From positions 321,561,386 to 321,625,385 of the forward strand of contig JAUMIR010000002.1 of the NCBI GenBank assembly GCA_030847615.1: a stretch of DNA of 64,000 bases, in the 5' to 3' direction. The position numbers were made by a program, and so were the translations under genes. Shown here piece after piece: positions 32,898 to 44,448 of this stretch; the first letter of the stretch is position 1, and every line of letters begins with the position of its first letter. Origin of the DNA: Gambelia wislizenii (Eukaryota; Chordata; Lepidosauria; Squamata; Crotaphytidae). A model generated the notes under the pieces. The model made no database searches and had not been told where the DNA came from. It saw only the letters and a program-made list of their open reading frames with translations.

Positions 32898-33075
32898 GGG
32901 GCGGGGGGCTTTCACACTACACAATTTTAGTGCTATGATTCTACTTCAGCTGCCATGGCTGCTTCCTATGGAATTCTGGGGTTAGTCATTTGATGAGGCA
33001 CTAAAGCTCTCTGGTTGAGAATTCTAAACACCCCTCTCTAAACTAAAAATTCCAGGATTTGCATGCCATGCTCTG
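32898..33075 (+). mobile_element. MITE-H copy 3 (partial)
   Basis: CTTTCACACTACACAATTTT, TTCAGCTGCCATGGCTGC and GAATTCTGGGGTTAG match the left half of MITE-H. The right end is degraded. Confidence 0.55.
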
Positions 33076-33395
33076 CCCAACATTGTGTCTTTCTGCATAA
33101 ACAGTAGCTTCAATCCACTAAGCCTAAATTCTCCTGTATACCAATCCCTAGAAACACTGTGGGCCATACCACTCCCTCCCACAAAAAGCAGAACAGTCTG
33201 GAAGTCCAGTTTTATATTTAAACATCCCCCGCCCTTATATTAAACAAGGCAGGCGCCGTGGAGTTTAGTTAAAAGGAGAACTGGGCACTCTGAGGTGCAA
33301 TTCTCCATTTTTAACCAAAAATTAAGGGTGGGGAAACAAGACTAAAATACTCTTCCCTTCTGAAATATTCAACCAAATATACACCTATTTAATCT

Positions 33396-33474
33396 GTCAC
33401 CAAAACAACAGAAAGGGACCAGATCGCTGATGCCAACTTCAATAATGAGGCAAGTGTATATGGACAGGAATGGG
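33396..33474 (+). repeat. 79-bp segment duplicated at 32263-32341
   Basis: GTCACCAAAACAACAG to GGAATGGGC match the insert in MITE-U copy 5 in direct orientation with three substitutions. Confidence 0.85.
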
Positions 33475-33479
33475 CCTTC

Positions 33480-33665
33480 AAGTATCCTCATTCCAGTTCA
33501 TTGATAGCTTTATAGGTCAAGTTCAACAGCTGCACCTGGAAAAATACTGGGGGTTTAGACAGATCTTAACCTGCGCTAGAGTAGTATGCTCTCACTGGTG
33601 ACAATCCAGCTGTTAACAATCTGGCTGCTACAGTCTGAATCAGCTGTAGTTCGGTTGACAATGCA
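33480..33665 (-). mobile_element. L2/CR1-type LINE fragment, degenerate
   Basis: Minus-strand reading LSTELQLIQTVAARLLTAG, then VQLLNLTYKAINELE, resembles the C-terminal region of L2/CR1 ORF2 (KLQLVQNAAARL..YKALN). One stop lies inside. Confidence 0.5.
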
Positions 33666-34728
33666 CAAGACATATATAAAAATCATAAGTATTCCGATGT
33701 CTAAAACTACCGTATTTATACCTTCAGTAAAATGAAATCATATAACAAAAGATTTGAGGTGAACAAGCTAACTGTGCTACAGAATGGCGCCAAACTGTTG
33801 ATCATGAATATCTGTGTTTTTTTACATGCCTGTACAGACTCACAGTTTGAATGGAAAATAATGAGGAGTGCTACCACCTGGAAAAAGCACTTATCTTTGC
33901 CTTCAAAAGTATTCTACAGTACATTTTCTAAGCTGTAATATTTGCCACAATGTTCAGAACAGACAAGAAACAACATAATTATCTTAGTATTTGTAGATAG
34001 ATATTTTCCCCTGGGCCTTGAATGCTTATTTTCACAGTATTACCAGTGCTATTGAAAGAAGCGGAAAAATGTACTGGGAAACTAACATTAAAACTTACAT
34101 TTATCTTTGCCCAATTGATTAGAAGAGCAGGCATTGGCTTCTGTGTATAATACGATATGATAAGCCATGACTACATCGTACATGGATGCATAATTTACAT
34201 AAAATAAATGGAGGACATAAGCCCCTTTATAAATTTATAATGATTACACTCTATCACTCAGAAGCGATGTCAACATTCTACTCTGCTACTATAAAACTAA
34301 TAACACCCCTCTTACATTTGTATAGCAGTTTTCAAACAAAAGAATGGCAGAGTGGTACAACAACTGTAAATTGTAGACAATTTGCATGTAACCTATCTAC
34401 ACCAACATGCATCTAACAACAGCTTGCAAGGTAGGAAGAATAAATGGTAAGAATTCAAATTTTCACCCCAGAAGCTAACTTCCTCTGGTAGATATCTAAC
34501 TGTTTGTGTATACATGCTATTCTCTGCGTTATCCTTTACTCACACAAACCATAAAAACCCATGCATAAGACAGAGGAAAGGAGTATTATTTCTCACAGAA
34601 ATATTTTTCTTTTCTTTTATACTTATTTCCGCCCTGGAGATGTACAAAACCAATAGAACAAAATCCCACTCAATATGGAAAAGTAGATTTACACAATTAG
34701 CAACTAAGAACTTGTTTTTAAATGGTTT
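33666..34728. other. AT-rich sequence without recognisable feature
   Basis: Nothing recognised. Confidence 0.45.
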
Positions 34729-34729
34729 A

Positions 34730-36360
34730 CAGTCACCCCTTCCTATTTGCATATTTCCCTTTTGCTGTTTTGTGTATTTGCAGATCCGTTTGCAGCTCTG
34801 CAGAGGGGGGAGGGAAGGAGGGAGGGGCATCAAAGCCAGGTTTAAGGGGGGGGGTGGCAGCACCACCACCACCAGCCACCCCGCCATCCACTCAGTGCAG
34901 CACTTGCTTGCAACAGTCTGGGCAGGCAGGCGGGCGGCTGTGCAGCGATGGCGGTGGGGCTGAGGGTGGCTCTCCTGCCCCCGCTGAGGCTTTGGCTGGC
35001 TTCCCCCTCCCTGGGATTCCCCCTCCTCCTCGTCCTCCTCTTCCCCCTTGGCCGGGCTGGTTAGGAGGTGCACATAGCGCCCAACATGACAGCCACTCCC
35101 ATCATTCCGTCACATCCTGCTCAGTTCCTGGGCCCCCAGCCCAGCCAGGCCTACCTTCCCTCTGTTCTCCCTCTACCCTGGATCTGGCACTGCTCAGCTT
35201 GCCTTCTTGAAGACACTGAAGACAGAAACAGCGGGCGCTGCAGCATCTCCTCTCCTCTTGGGCCATCACTGGGCAAGTCTGCTCCACTGCTGCAGCCAAG
35301 GACGCCTCCACCGGGATCTAGCTGCTGCACCCACCATGATCTAGCCATCACCGCCTCGCTCACTCGCCTCTCTGGACATCCCGCTAAGACGAGCCTTTGG
35401 CAGAGCCCCTCTGCTACAGTCCTGGAGAGGCGAGCGAGGCAGCGGCTAGATCCCAATGGGCCCAATGGAGGTATCCTCAGCTGCTGCAGCAGAGCAGCCT
35501 TGCCTAGCCATGGCCCGAGAGGAGAGGAGATGCCGCAACTGCTGAGCCCTCAGGATCTAGCCACCACTGCCTCACTCGCTTGCCTCTCCAGACCTCCCAC
35601 CAATACGAGCATCTGGCAGAGCCCCTTCACTGCAGTCCTGGAGAGGTGAGTGAGGTGGTGGCGGCTAGATCCTGGCAGGCACAGCGGCTGCGATGTCTCC
35701 TCTTCTCTCAGGCCATGGCTGGGCAAGGCTGCTCTGTTGCTGCAACTGAGAACACCTCCACTGGGCCCAACGGGATCTAGCCACCGCCACCTCGCTCGCC
35801 TCTCTGGGACTGTAGCAGAGGAGTTCTGCCAGAGGCTCATCTCAGTGGGAGGTCCAGAGAGACAAGTGAGCAAGGCGGCAGCTAGATCCCAGCGGGTGCA
35901 GTGGGTAGATACCGGCGGAGGCATCCTCGGCTGCAGCAGTGGAGCAGACTGGCCCAGCCATGGCCTGAGAGCAGAGGAAACACTGTAGCTGCAGTGCCCA
36001 CAGCTCCTATCTTCAGTGTCTTCAAGAAGATGAGCCAAGCAGTGCCGGATCCGGGGCAGCGGACAGACGGAGGGAGGTAGGCCCAGCTGGGCTAGGGGCC
36101 CAGGAACTGAGCAGGATGCAGCGGGGATGATGGAGTGGCTGTCACATTGGGCACTATATGCACCTCCCAGCAGGCCCTGTCAAGGGGGAGGAGGAGCAGG
36201 AGCAGGAAGAAGTACCACCGCTTGCCGCTTGTTCCCTGGGAGGGGAAGCCGAAGGCCTGGCAAACCCCCACGCTTGCTGCTCATTCCCTGTGGGGGGAGA
36301 AGGTTATTTGCTTTTTTTTCCCCAGTTTTGTGGTGGTGTTCTGCCCCAACCCCCACTTAA
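34730..36360 (+). mobile_element. GC-rich foldback element with nested palindromes
   Basis: Starts about CAGTCACCCCTTCCTATTTG. An outer arm from about 34985 inward is repeated in inverted order out to about 36260, centred near 35615. Paired landmarks: 35070 GCACATAGCGCCCAACATGA with 36126-36166; 35203 CTTCTTGAAGACACTGAAGA with 36007-36029; 35248 CTCCTCTCCTCTTGGGCC with 35965-35984. Each half has inner inverted modules around GGGATCTAGC. A single-arm relative lies at 38314-38807. The right terminus is uncertain. Long GC-rich open frames on both strands follow from composition and symmetry; no known protein domain was seen. Confidence 0.75.
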
Positions 36361-36949
36361 TATTTATGCTAGTGAAAGGTCCCTCAAACTTGTAATGCAG
36401 GACTCTTTTAAAAATGCAACCTTATTACAACCCCATATATTGACTCACTACACATATTTACCAATGTGACCCATAAAAATGAATGACAACCATTCAATCA
36501 ATCAACCATAGAAGAAAATAAAAACAGATAGCCAGAGGACCCCATTGAGTGCAGACTAAAAGTGCTCCCTACCCCTATAGATCCCATCCTTTAAGAATGC
36601 AACCTTTTCATCTCTGTATATTCCACCACGGTTTGTGTTTCATAATCACAATGAAGTAGGACCAAGGAACCCTTTAAGAGTTGTTGGATCACACTATCCC
36701 TAACCAAGACTATACTGGCATGGGCTGACTGGAGTTGGGAGTCCCACAATATCTGGAGGCCCAACTATTCTTCCACCCATACACCATAGTATAATAAAAT
36801 TCTGGGAGAACAGAAGAGAATGTGGAGAACAATATAAATTAATCAGTTAAACTGCAACCGCAGTTAGCTATTTGGAGAATGCTGCATTATCTATCAGTAT
36901 AGAATTCAGAACAAATATAACCATGACACAAATGCAAAACTACATGGTT
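36361..36949. other. sequence with a half MITE
   Basis: Bases 36696-36775 (CTGACTGGAGTTGGGAGTCC, ATCTGGAGGCCCAACTATTC) are half of the small hAT-like MITE at 10884-11006. The rest is unrecognised. Confidence 0.45.
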
Positions 36950-37176
36950 TTGAGAGTCAAGGTGATGTAGTGATTTGAGTGCTGGACTATGACTCTGGAG
37001 ACTAGGGTTCAAATCCCTACTCATCCATGGAAACCCACTGGGTGACCTTGGGCAAAGTCACACTGTCTCAGCCTCAGAGGAAGGCAATGGCAATTCTGAA
37101 CACCTCGTGCCAACAAAATTCTGTGATAGATTCACCATAAGTCAGAAACTTATTTGAAGGCACACCACCACCACAA
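36950..37176 (+). mobile_element. tRNA-derived SINE with RTE-type tail
   Basis: GATGTAGTGATTTGAGTGCT, GGGTTCAAATCCC B-box, CACTGGGTGACCTTGGGCAA and a tail ending in CACCACCACCACAAG; same family as 5780-6005. Confidence 0.8.
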
Positions 37177-37975
37177 GAGGTTTTACTGGACCGTCCCTTA
37201 TCACCAGGGGTCCTTTATTTTTCAATAGATTGACCCTGTTTTCTACTCTTAAGCCTTTAGGATGAAACCAAACAATAAATTTTAAAAATCAAATAATGAA
37301 CAGGGTAGTTTGTTCATTTGTTTGTTTTTGTTGGAGGAAGTACTTACTAAACATGAAAATAAAACAATGATAATAATATTAATTAATCTTCCCTTTGCGT
37401 AATTCCCAGAAGGAGGTCAACAATTCTGGCACTTTGAAATAACTGTATAATACTGAGAAGACAATACTTACACAACATGTTGATTATAAGTTAACAAAGT
37501 ACATATGTACAGCATTTTAATGACACCTTCCTCAGGTTTATACAATTTTGATGTCAATCATATGCCCACTTGAGGATAAAACCCAGGGAAATCATTTCCA
37601 CTTATGTTCAAATTGCTGTGCTTGGATTACTGGTTTCAGTTTTTAACACTCTAGGACACAGACATCTGGAAAATCCCAGACATGGCAGGGACAAAATATT
37701 TTATGTCATCTCAAAAAGAAATTTGATACATCTCATGCCGCACACAATATGGACATGCCATTCACCTCAGGATTATTATCTTTAGATCAGCTCCTGCAAA
37801 TCAGAACAAACGCTAGGAGGCCCAACCAGTCCATTAGCAATAAATGAACCGAAATGTACAGTAACATGTTCAAAAGTGGGAATCCTTCTCTATTAGAAAA
37901 ATAAGATATGATATCAAGAGATCTGTGATCCCAGAATTTTTTAAAGTTGGTTGGCTCTCCACTTACATGCACCAG
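37177..37975. other. AT-rich sequence without recognisable feature
   Basis: Nothing recognised. Confidence 0.45.
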
Positions 37976-38090
37976 AGGCCCATTCACAATAACAGTACTA
38001 TAATTCCACTTTAACGGCCATGGCAACATTCCACATAATCCTTGGATTGGAAAGGTAATTTAGAATTCTCAGCCAGAGAAATCAGCCAGG
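37976..38090 (+). mobile_element. MITE-H copy 4 (half)
   Basis: ACAGTACTATAATTCCACTT and AACGGCCATGGCAAC match the left half of MITE-H. Confidence 0.5.
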
Positions 38091-38208
38091 TATGACCATT
38101 ATTTTAAAAAAGTGACCTGGAACTATGAATGTGCTGATGTTATGAGGTCTGTCTATTAAATAACGAGACTGATACAATAACCCATCTTTATTTATATGTA
38201 TTACAATT

Positions 38209-39387
38209 TTAATACTTGTCCCCTTCAATATTCTCCCCATTCACACTCACACACTGATACAGTCTTGGTTTCCACTGGTCAAAGGTGTGGAACAGTTCAG
38301 TTTCTGTCAGCTGCTCCTGTCTTCAGTGTCTTCAAGAAGGCAAGCTGAGCAGTCCCAGGGTAGAGGGAGAACAGAGGGAAGGTAGGCCTGGCTGGGCTGG
38401 GGGCCCCGGAACTGAGCAGGATGTGACGGGATGATGGGAGTGGCTATCACGTTGGGTGCTATGTGCACCTCCCAACCAGCCCGGCCAGGGGGAAGAGGAG
38501 GACGAGGAGGAGGGGGAATCCCGGGGAGGGGGAGGCCAGCCAAAGCCTCAGCGGGGGCAGGAGAGCCACCCTCAGCCCCACCGCCATCGCTGCACTGCCG
38601 CCCGCCTGTCTGCCCAGACTGTTGCAAGCAAGCGCTGCTCTGAGTGGATGGCGGGGTGGCTGCTGGTGGTGGTGCTGCCACCGCCACCCCCTTAAACCTG
38701 GCTTTGGATGCCCCTCCCTCCTTCCCTCCCCCCCCTCTGCAGATCTGCGAACGGATCTGCAAATACACAAAACAGCGAAAGGGAAATATGCAAATAGGAA
38801 GGGGTGTTGTCAGCTGGTTCAACACATCTGCCATTTTCTTGTTTACTGCACCAAATGACTCAAAACGTGTTCCTTTAAGCACCGATTTCACTTTAGGGAA
38901 AAGAAAAAAGTCATATGCTGCCAAATCTGGTGAATATGGAAGATGCTCAAGTGTAGCAATGCCTTTATCAGTCAAAAACTGCTTCACAGAAAATGCTGTG
39001 CGAGCAGGCACATTGTCTTGATGAAGAATGAAACCATGTTTCCATAGTTCTGGCCTTTTTTTTTTCCCCCTAACTCTTTCTCTCAGTTTTGTCAAAACTT
39101 CCTTATAATAATGCTGGTTCACTGTTCTGCCTTCTGGGACCCTTTCTGCCAAAATTACTGGATGTAAAAAACAAACAAACAATGAGCATGGCTTTGAATG
39201 TGGACTTCCTTGGCCTGATTTTCATTCTTGGCAATGATGGTGCTTTCCAGTGCATTGACTGTCATTTTGTCTCAGGATCATACTGGAAGATCCAGGTTTC
39301 ATCACAAGGGATGATTTTTTGAAAAAGGTTTGGGTCCGCCTCAAGTTGCTGCAGAATGTCACGTTGCTTCACTCTTAAACTTAGCAT
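38209..39387 (-). pseudogene. mariner transposase (deleted, interrupted)
   Basis: The start ATG at 39387 is followed by about 24 bp matching copy 2, then a jump to GACATTCTGCAGCAACTTGA, so the N-terminal helix-turn-helix DNA-binding region is gone. Catalytic parts remain: CDETWIF (first Asp), LHQDNVPARTAF (second Asp) and YSPDLAAYDFFLFP (third Asp), with 34 residues between the second and third Asp, the D,D34D mariner signature. After VLNQLT the foldback-related insert splits the C-terminus; downstream sequence resumes after the duplicated CAGCTGACA. A stop lies in the first catalytic region. Non-functional; it would have cut and pasted the element at TA sites. Confidence 0.85.
38314..38807 (-). 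mobile_element. single-arm relative of the 34.7-kb foldback element
   Basis: 494 bp inserted in mariner copy 1 and flanked by the 9-bp duplication TGTCAGCTG (38305-38313, 38808-38816). Minus-strand sequence runs CACCCCTTCCTATTTGCATA to CTTGAAGACACTGAAGACAG and matches 34733-35225 closely. It ends just where the nested palindromes of the larger copy begin. Confidence 0.8.
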
Positions 39388-39581
39388 TTTTCCAGCACAC
39401 AAAAGACAACACAGCTGCTTTAAACGATGACTGACAATTAACTCAATGGCCGAGAGTGTTGATGTTTGTCATGCAAGTTCAGACATGTTCAAAGTCACCA
39501 CTCAAGCATTCACAATCAATTCTCCCTGATTTGTCTGAAAGGCAGAAACAAAGTCTCATTATCTAATAGACAGACCTTGTA

Positions 39582-40661
<1,080 letters not shown>

Positions 40662-42804
40662 CTAAAAGGGAAAAAACAGTATCAATGGTAATTCCCCTTC
40701 AGACACATTAACTGGGATGAAGTGGGTCCCCTTGAGTCCACTGAGTGGACTTGCATTGATCGCTGGACCTGAAATCCATGAATAAATTTAGGACTAATTG
40801 ATTTTTCGTTGCAAATAAATCTCTAATTCAGAGTGCAGGGAGAGAATGTTAAGAAGAAAAAGCATCCTCCTCTCTGGACTGAAATGAGAAGGGAAGGGAA
40901 GTCACTGAAGGCATGTGCACTAAATTCCACAAGCACACACACAAGAAATTAAAAATTAAAATTGCCCCCCCACACACATACACTAAGCACATAATAGGTG
41001 TAGCAATCATTATCTATTTTATGAATTAAAGATTTGTCATCTACCCTAGGAAAGCAAGGACCCCAAAAAGTTTACACACAAAAATTTTATCTGAAAACCT
41101 TTTTTTAAAAAGTCTTGGTTTTGTTTTTGGTTGAATTTAGACTATCCAGTTAGGATGCAAAACTAGATTTGACAATGGGAATATACGTATATAAAAGTTA
41201 AATTGGCTAAGAAAATTATCAGAAGTGGCTAGTTCAAATTTCAAATAAAGTAATAGTAGACCCCCTGAACAAATAAGTTGCTCTGAAGGAAATCAGTGTT
41301 GTTTTCCAAAGCACTAGTAGTCTGGATTTAAAGTCTTCCAAAAAGCAGAGTTTAAAGAAAAAACAACAAAATGCTCAACACTGTAAATGAAAGATAGCCA
41401 TAGTTAAGTAGAGAAATATAATCTTATGCAGTTGGTATTGTACTGCCACCTTCTGTTAAGGTGAGAAATACCTTCACTCATTATGTTTTCAGTAAAGGTA
41501 TGAAATGCAACTCCTTTTGCAAACTTCTTTTTTTAAAAAAACAACCACAACACCAGTTTCTATGCCCATATTAGAGTCACATCAAAACAAACTATAATCC
41601 TGGATGTACTAAAGAGTAAGCCCCACTAAAGGCTAGCAAGCATTACAATAAACCATAAATAAGTTCATCCTCACAGGAACAAACCTAGGTAAGCCTTGAA
41701 CTTGTGCATTCTCCTCCAGCATAGCTATGGGAGACTGCATTCATTTTTAATTGACAACAGTTTGAACTTATAAAGGTTACCTCTTGTCAATCGCAGTGCC
41801 CAGAATACCCTGGGCCAGCATGGCCACTGGGTACTAGAGTGGTTTAGATTAAATTGTTTAACATTAACTATAATTTATTGAAACACAAAATAGCTCAATA
41901 ACCCATGTTTTGAAATTGGCTTCTTTCAAACAAACCAGAGTTGCAACGTTTGTCCAGTATTAATGAAATGACATGCCCCAATTGATTAAAAATGGGGACA
42001 AAACCTTCTGGGATCCCCCCTAGGGCATGCCGCGGGAGGGCAGAAACAGGGGGAACAAATGAGGCACACCTATTCCTATCCTGGCGAGACATGATTTGTC
42101 ACGACATCTGAAAGCAGCCAGCGGAATTTGCTTCCAAGCAAGCATGCACTATATTTTTTAATAACTGTAAGCAAAAAGTTATCAAATACAGCACATTGTT
42201 TCTGCTATGAATACTATTTGTATCTATTCCTAAATTTTACCCTAGATGAGAACAATTACCACACATTTTATTAATATTCTGAGTTTTTATGGTGCAAGAA
42301 ATAAAACTCCAGCAGTTAAACTAGACAGTATAACCTTTTGTATCCAATATATAATGGAGTTAATAAAGTCTCTTTCAAATAAAAATAGTTTAGTTGCAGG
42401 AAATTATTTTTTTCTACTAAATTTTTAACATTAAAATGAGAAAGGAGAAAAATGAGCCAATGCCATATACAACACATCTCAACAGCTCTGTTTATGTACA
42501 CACAGACTAGTACTAATTAACTGAGGGCAATTTCCATAAAAGTAATACCAGCATAAATCACGTTTTGAAATGCAATTTAAGTGATATTTCTTTTATCTTT
42601 CTACAGATAATCATATTTTAGGAACCTTACATTTAGTGAATTATACTTCTGAATATTTTCCTTATATACCCTGTAATAGTTTTAAAAAGTTAACCATTTC
42701 ACTAGTAGCTTTCAATAGATCTCCTCCACCACCACTACCACCCACCCCTGCATGAAAATACATATATATGCATTCTGTACCTATGATGTACAAGAGTTAA
42801 GTGG

Positions 42805-42835
42805 GTTTTTACAAGTTTACAGCACTTGTAAAAAC
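42805..42835. repeat. perfect hairpin, 12-bp stem
   Basis: GTTTTTACAAGT, loop TTACAGC, ACTTGTAAAAAC. Confidence 0.95.
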
Positions 42836-43516
42836 ACACAGTCTGTACCACAGTCTATAGAAACAAGGAGCCTTACTTTTTCTTGGTTGACCTAAGAATT
42901 CCTGTCAATACCTGTGGCTGCCAAACTTATGCACTATAATGCAATTTTTATAACAGTGCAGGTCCTACACACGTTTCAACACACACTGTTCTAGGTTGAA
43001 GAGAGAGTCCAATGGAACAAACGCAATCTCAAGGGTCTTCTGCCAGCATGTGTAATTTTGTTCAGATGTTAATCTTGCCTATCATAATACAAACGTGTTA
43101 TATTCACTGTATCTACAATAATACATATTTCACTTGATTTTTTATAGTTTATATATGCTAACTTTTCAGTTCTTCATTGTAGCCAGTATGCACACAGATA
43201 AAAGAAAACATTAATGTGGATTAAGGTACTAAGAATTTTATCAACATCAAACCACCAGTGTTTTGCCTGCTACCCTTCTGAACCATAGTCAATAGATCTA
43301 AATATTTTACTGCACCCTGGCCAATTCATTGTTTGATGTTTAAAAATGCACCCAGAATCAAAGAAAATTTATTAAATTTGAGCCCCCAAATGAGATACTA
43401 TTAGCTTTGAAAGTCAAGTTTAACTGCGATATTGATGATTCTCTTTTTTCTGTGACAAAATTCACCAGGGAAATCCCTGATGTCAAAGTACCAAAGCAGA
43501 TTGCTAATACTGAGAA

Positions 43517-43551
43517 GGGAGGGGAGGGAAGGGAGGGAGGAGGCGGGTGGG
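43517..43551 (+). repeat. G-rich tract, G-quadruplex candidate
   Basis: GGGAGGGGAGGGAAGGGAGG has at least four G3 runs with short loops. Confidence 0.7.
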
Positions 43552-44235
43552 AGAGAAAGCAAGAGGAAAACAATGTATATGCTGCTATGTAGGTATAACA
43601 TTGGCGGCAGCAGGTCCTTTAACCCCATCTCGGTCTAGTTCTGTTCTTTTCCACCAGGGTAAAACATAAGCTGGACAACAAAGCAAGCAACATGTATATC
43701 TTTAAAATGCAGTAAGTGTAATAGCAGATCATCATCAGAAAGGAATGTGATTGTTCCTTAGATAGAAATCTCTGGACACCAGAAGTCCCAAACACATGTT
43801 CTAATGTTTTTAATTATTTTACACAGAAAGGGCTGAAGCGTTCCTCTCCCCCTATCCCTTCACTCCTAATATACATGAATAATACTTTGTTAAGCTTAAA
43901 AACTACAGGGGTTTCTTTCTGATAATTGTCTGTGGTATGCATTACATTTGAAGTGAAGACAGCAGAAATGCTTTATTTACAGATAATGTTGCTGCAATTC
44001 CCCCCCCCCCTCAAAATGGTCCTGGCAACTTCATTTTGATCTATCCCTCACTGAGACTGCAGATCCATGTCTGCATTGTACTACTTCACATGGGAGAGTA
44101 GGGACTCACAGGACTGAATACTTCTCTGTATAAAATAAACTGCTGCCCTTGAAATCCTAGCATGTTAAACAGAAGTGTTATAACATTACCATCTTCCTAA
44201 AACTCTAGTTTTTCATGTGAAGAAATAGGGAAGTA

Positions 44236-44448
44236 TAGTGGGCCCTCCTGGTCCATGGGCTCCAAATCTGTGATTCCCAGCGACTGTGGAATGCCATATC
44301 CTATACTTAAAATGGCAGTGGCGTGAATCTGGACATGCTGCAGCATCCACACGCATGTCACCGCCATTTAATAATATGGGACACAATCATCTGTGTTTTT
44401 GTCATTCGTGGGGGTGGGAGGAGCCCCGCAGATCCAGAGGACCCACTG
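44236..44448. mobile_element. Tigger-like MITE (AGTGGGYCCTC ends)
   Basis: AGTGGGCCCTCCTGG at the left and CCAGAGGACCCACTG at the right are inverted. A left TA is present; the right flank reads TT. It is a different subfamily from MITE-T. Confidence 0.6.

Larger units (their letters stand above)
38143..39579 (-). mobile_element. mariner copy 1, internally deleted and interrupted
   Basis: TA-flanked (38141-38142 and 39580-39581). Inverted ends AGGTCTGTCTATTAAATAAC and, inverted, AGGTCTGTCTATTAGATAAT. It aligns in reverse with mariner copy 2 at 57482-58805. It lacks about 390 bp of the N-terminal coding part and carries a 494-bp insertion at 38314-38807. Confidence 0.9.
40662..44235. other. 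AT-rich sequence, no recognised gene
   Basis: 3.6 kb consistent with intron or intergenic DNA. It contains a hairpin at 42805-42835, a G-rich tract at 43517-43551 and a poly-C run at about 43999. A GC-richer patch at 41990-42090 was not identified. Confidence 0.45.

Noticed and set aside
34722..36038. Long overlapping GC-rich open frames on both strands (up to about 190 codons)
   Set aside because: They arise from GC richness and palindrome symmetry. Similar peptides appear on both strands, and no known domain or codon pattern was seen.
41990..42092. GC-richer patch, possible exon
   Set aside because: Open frames lack convincing splice sites, and the sequence resembles dispersed repeat DNA.
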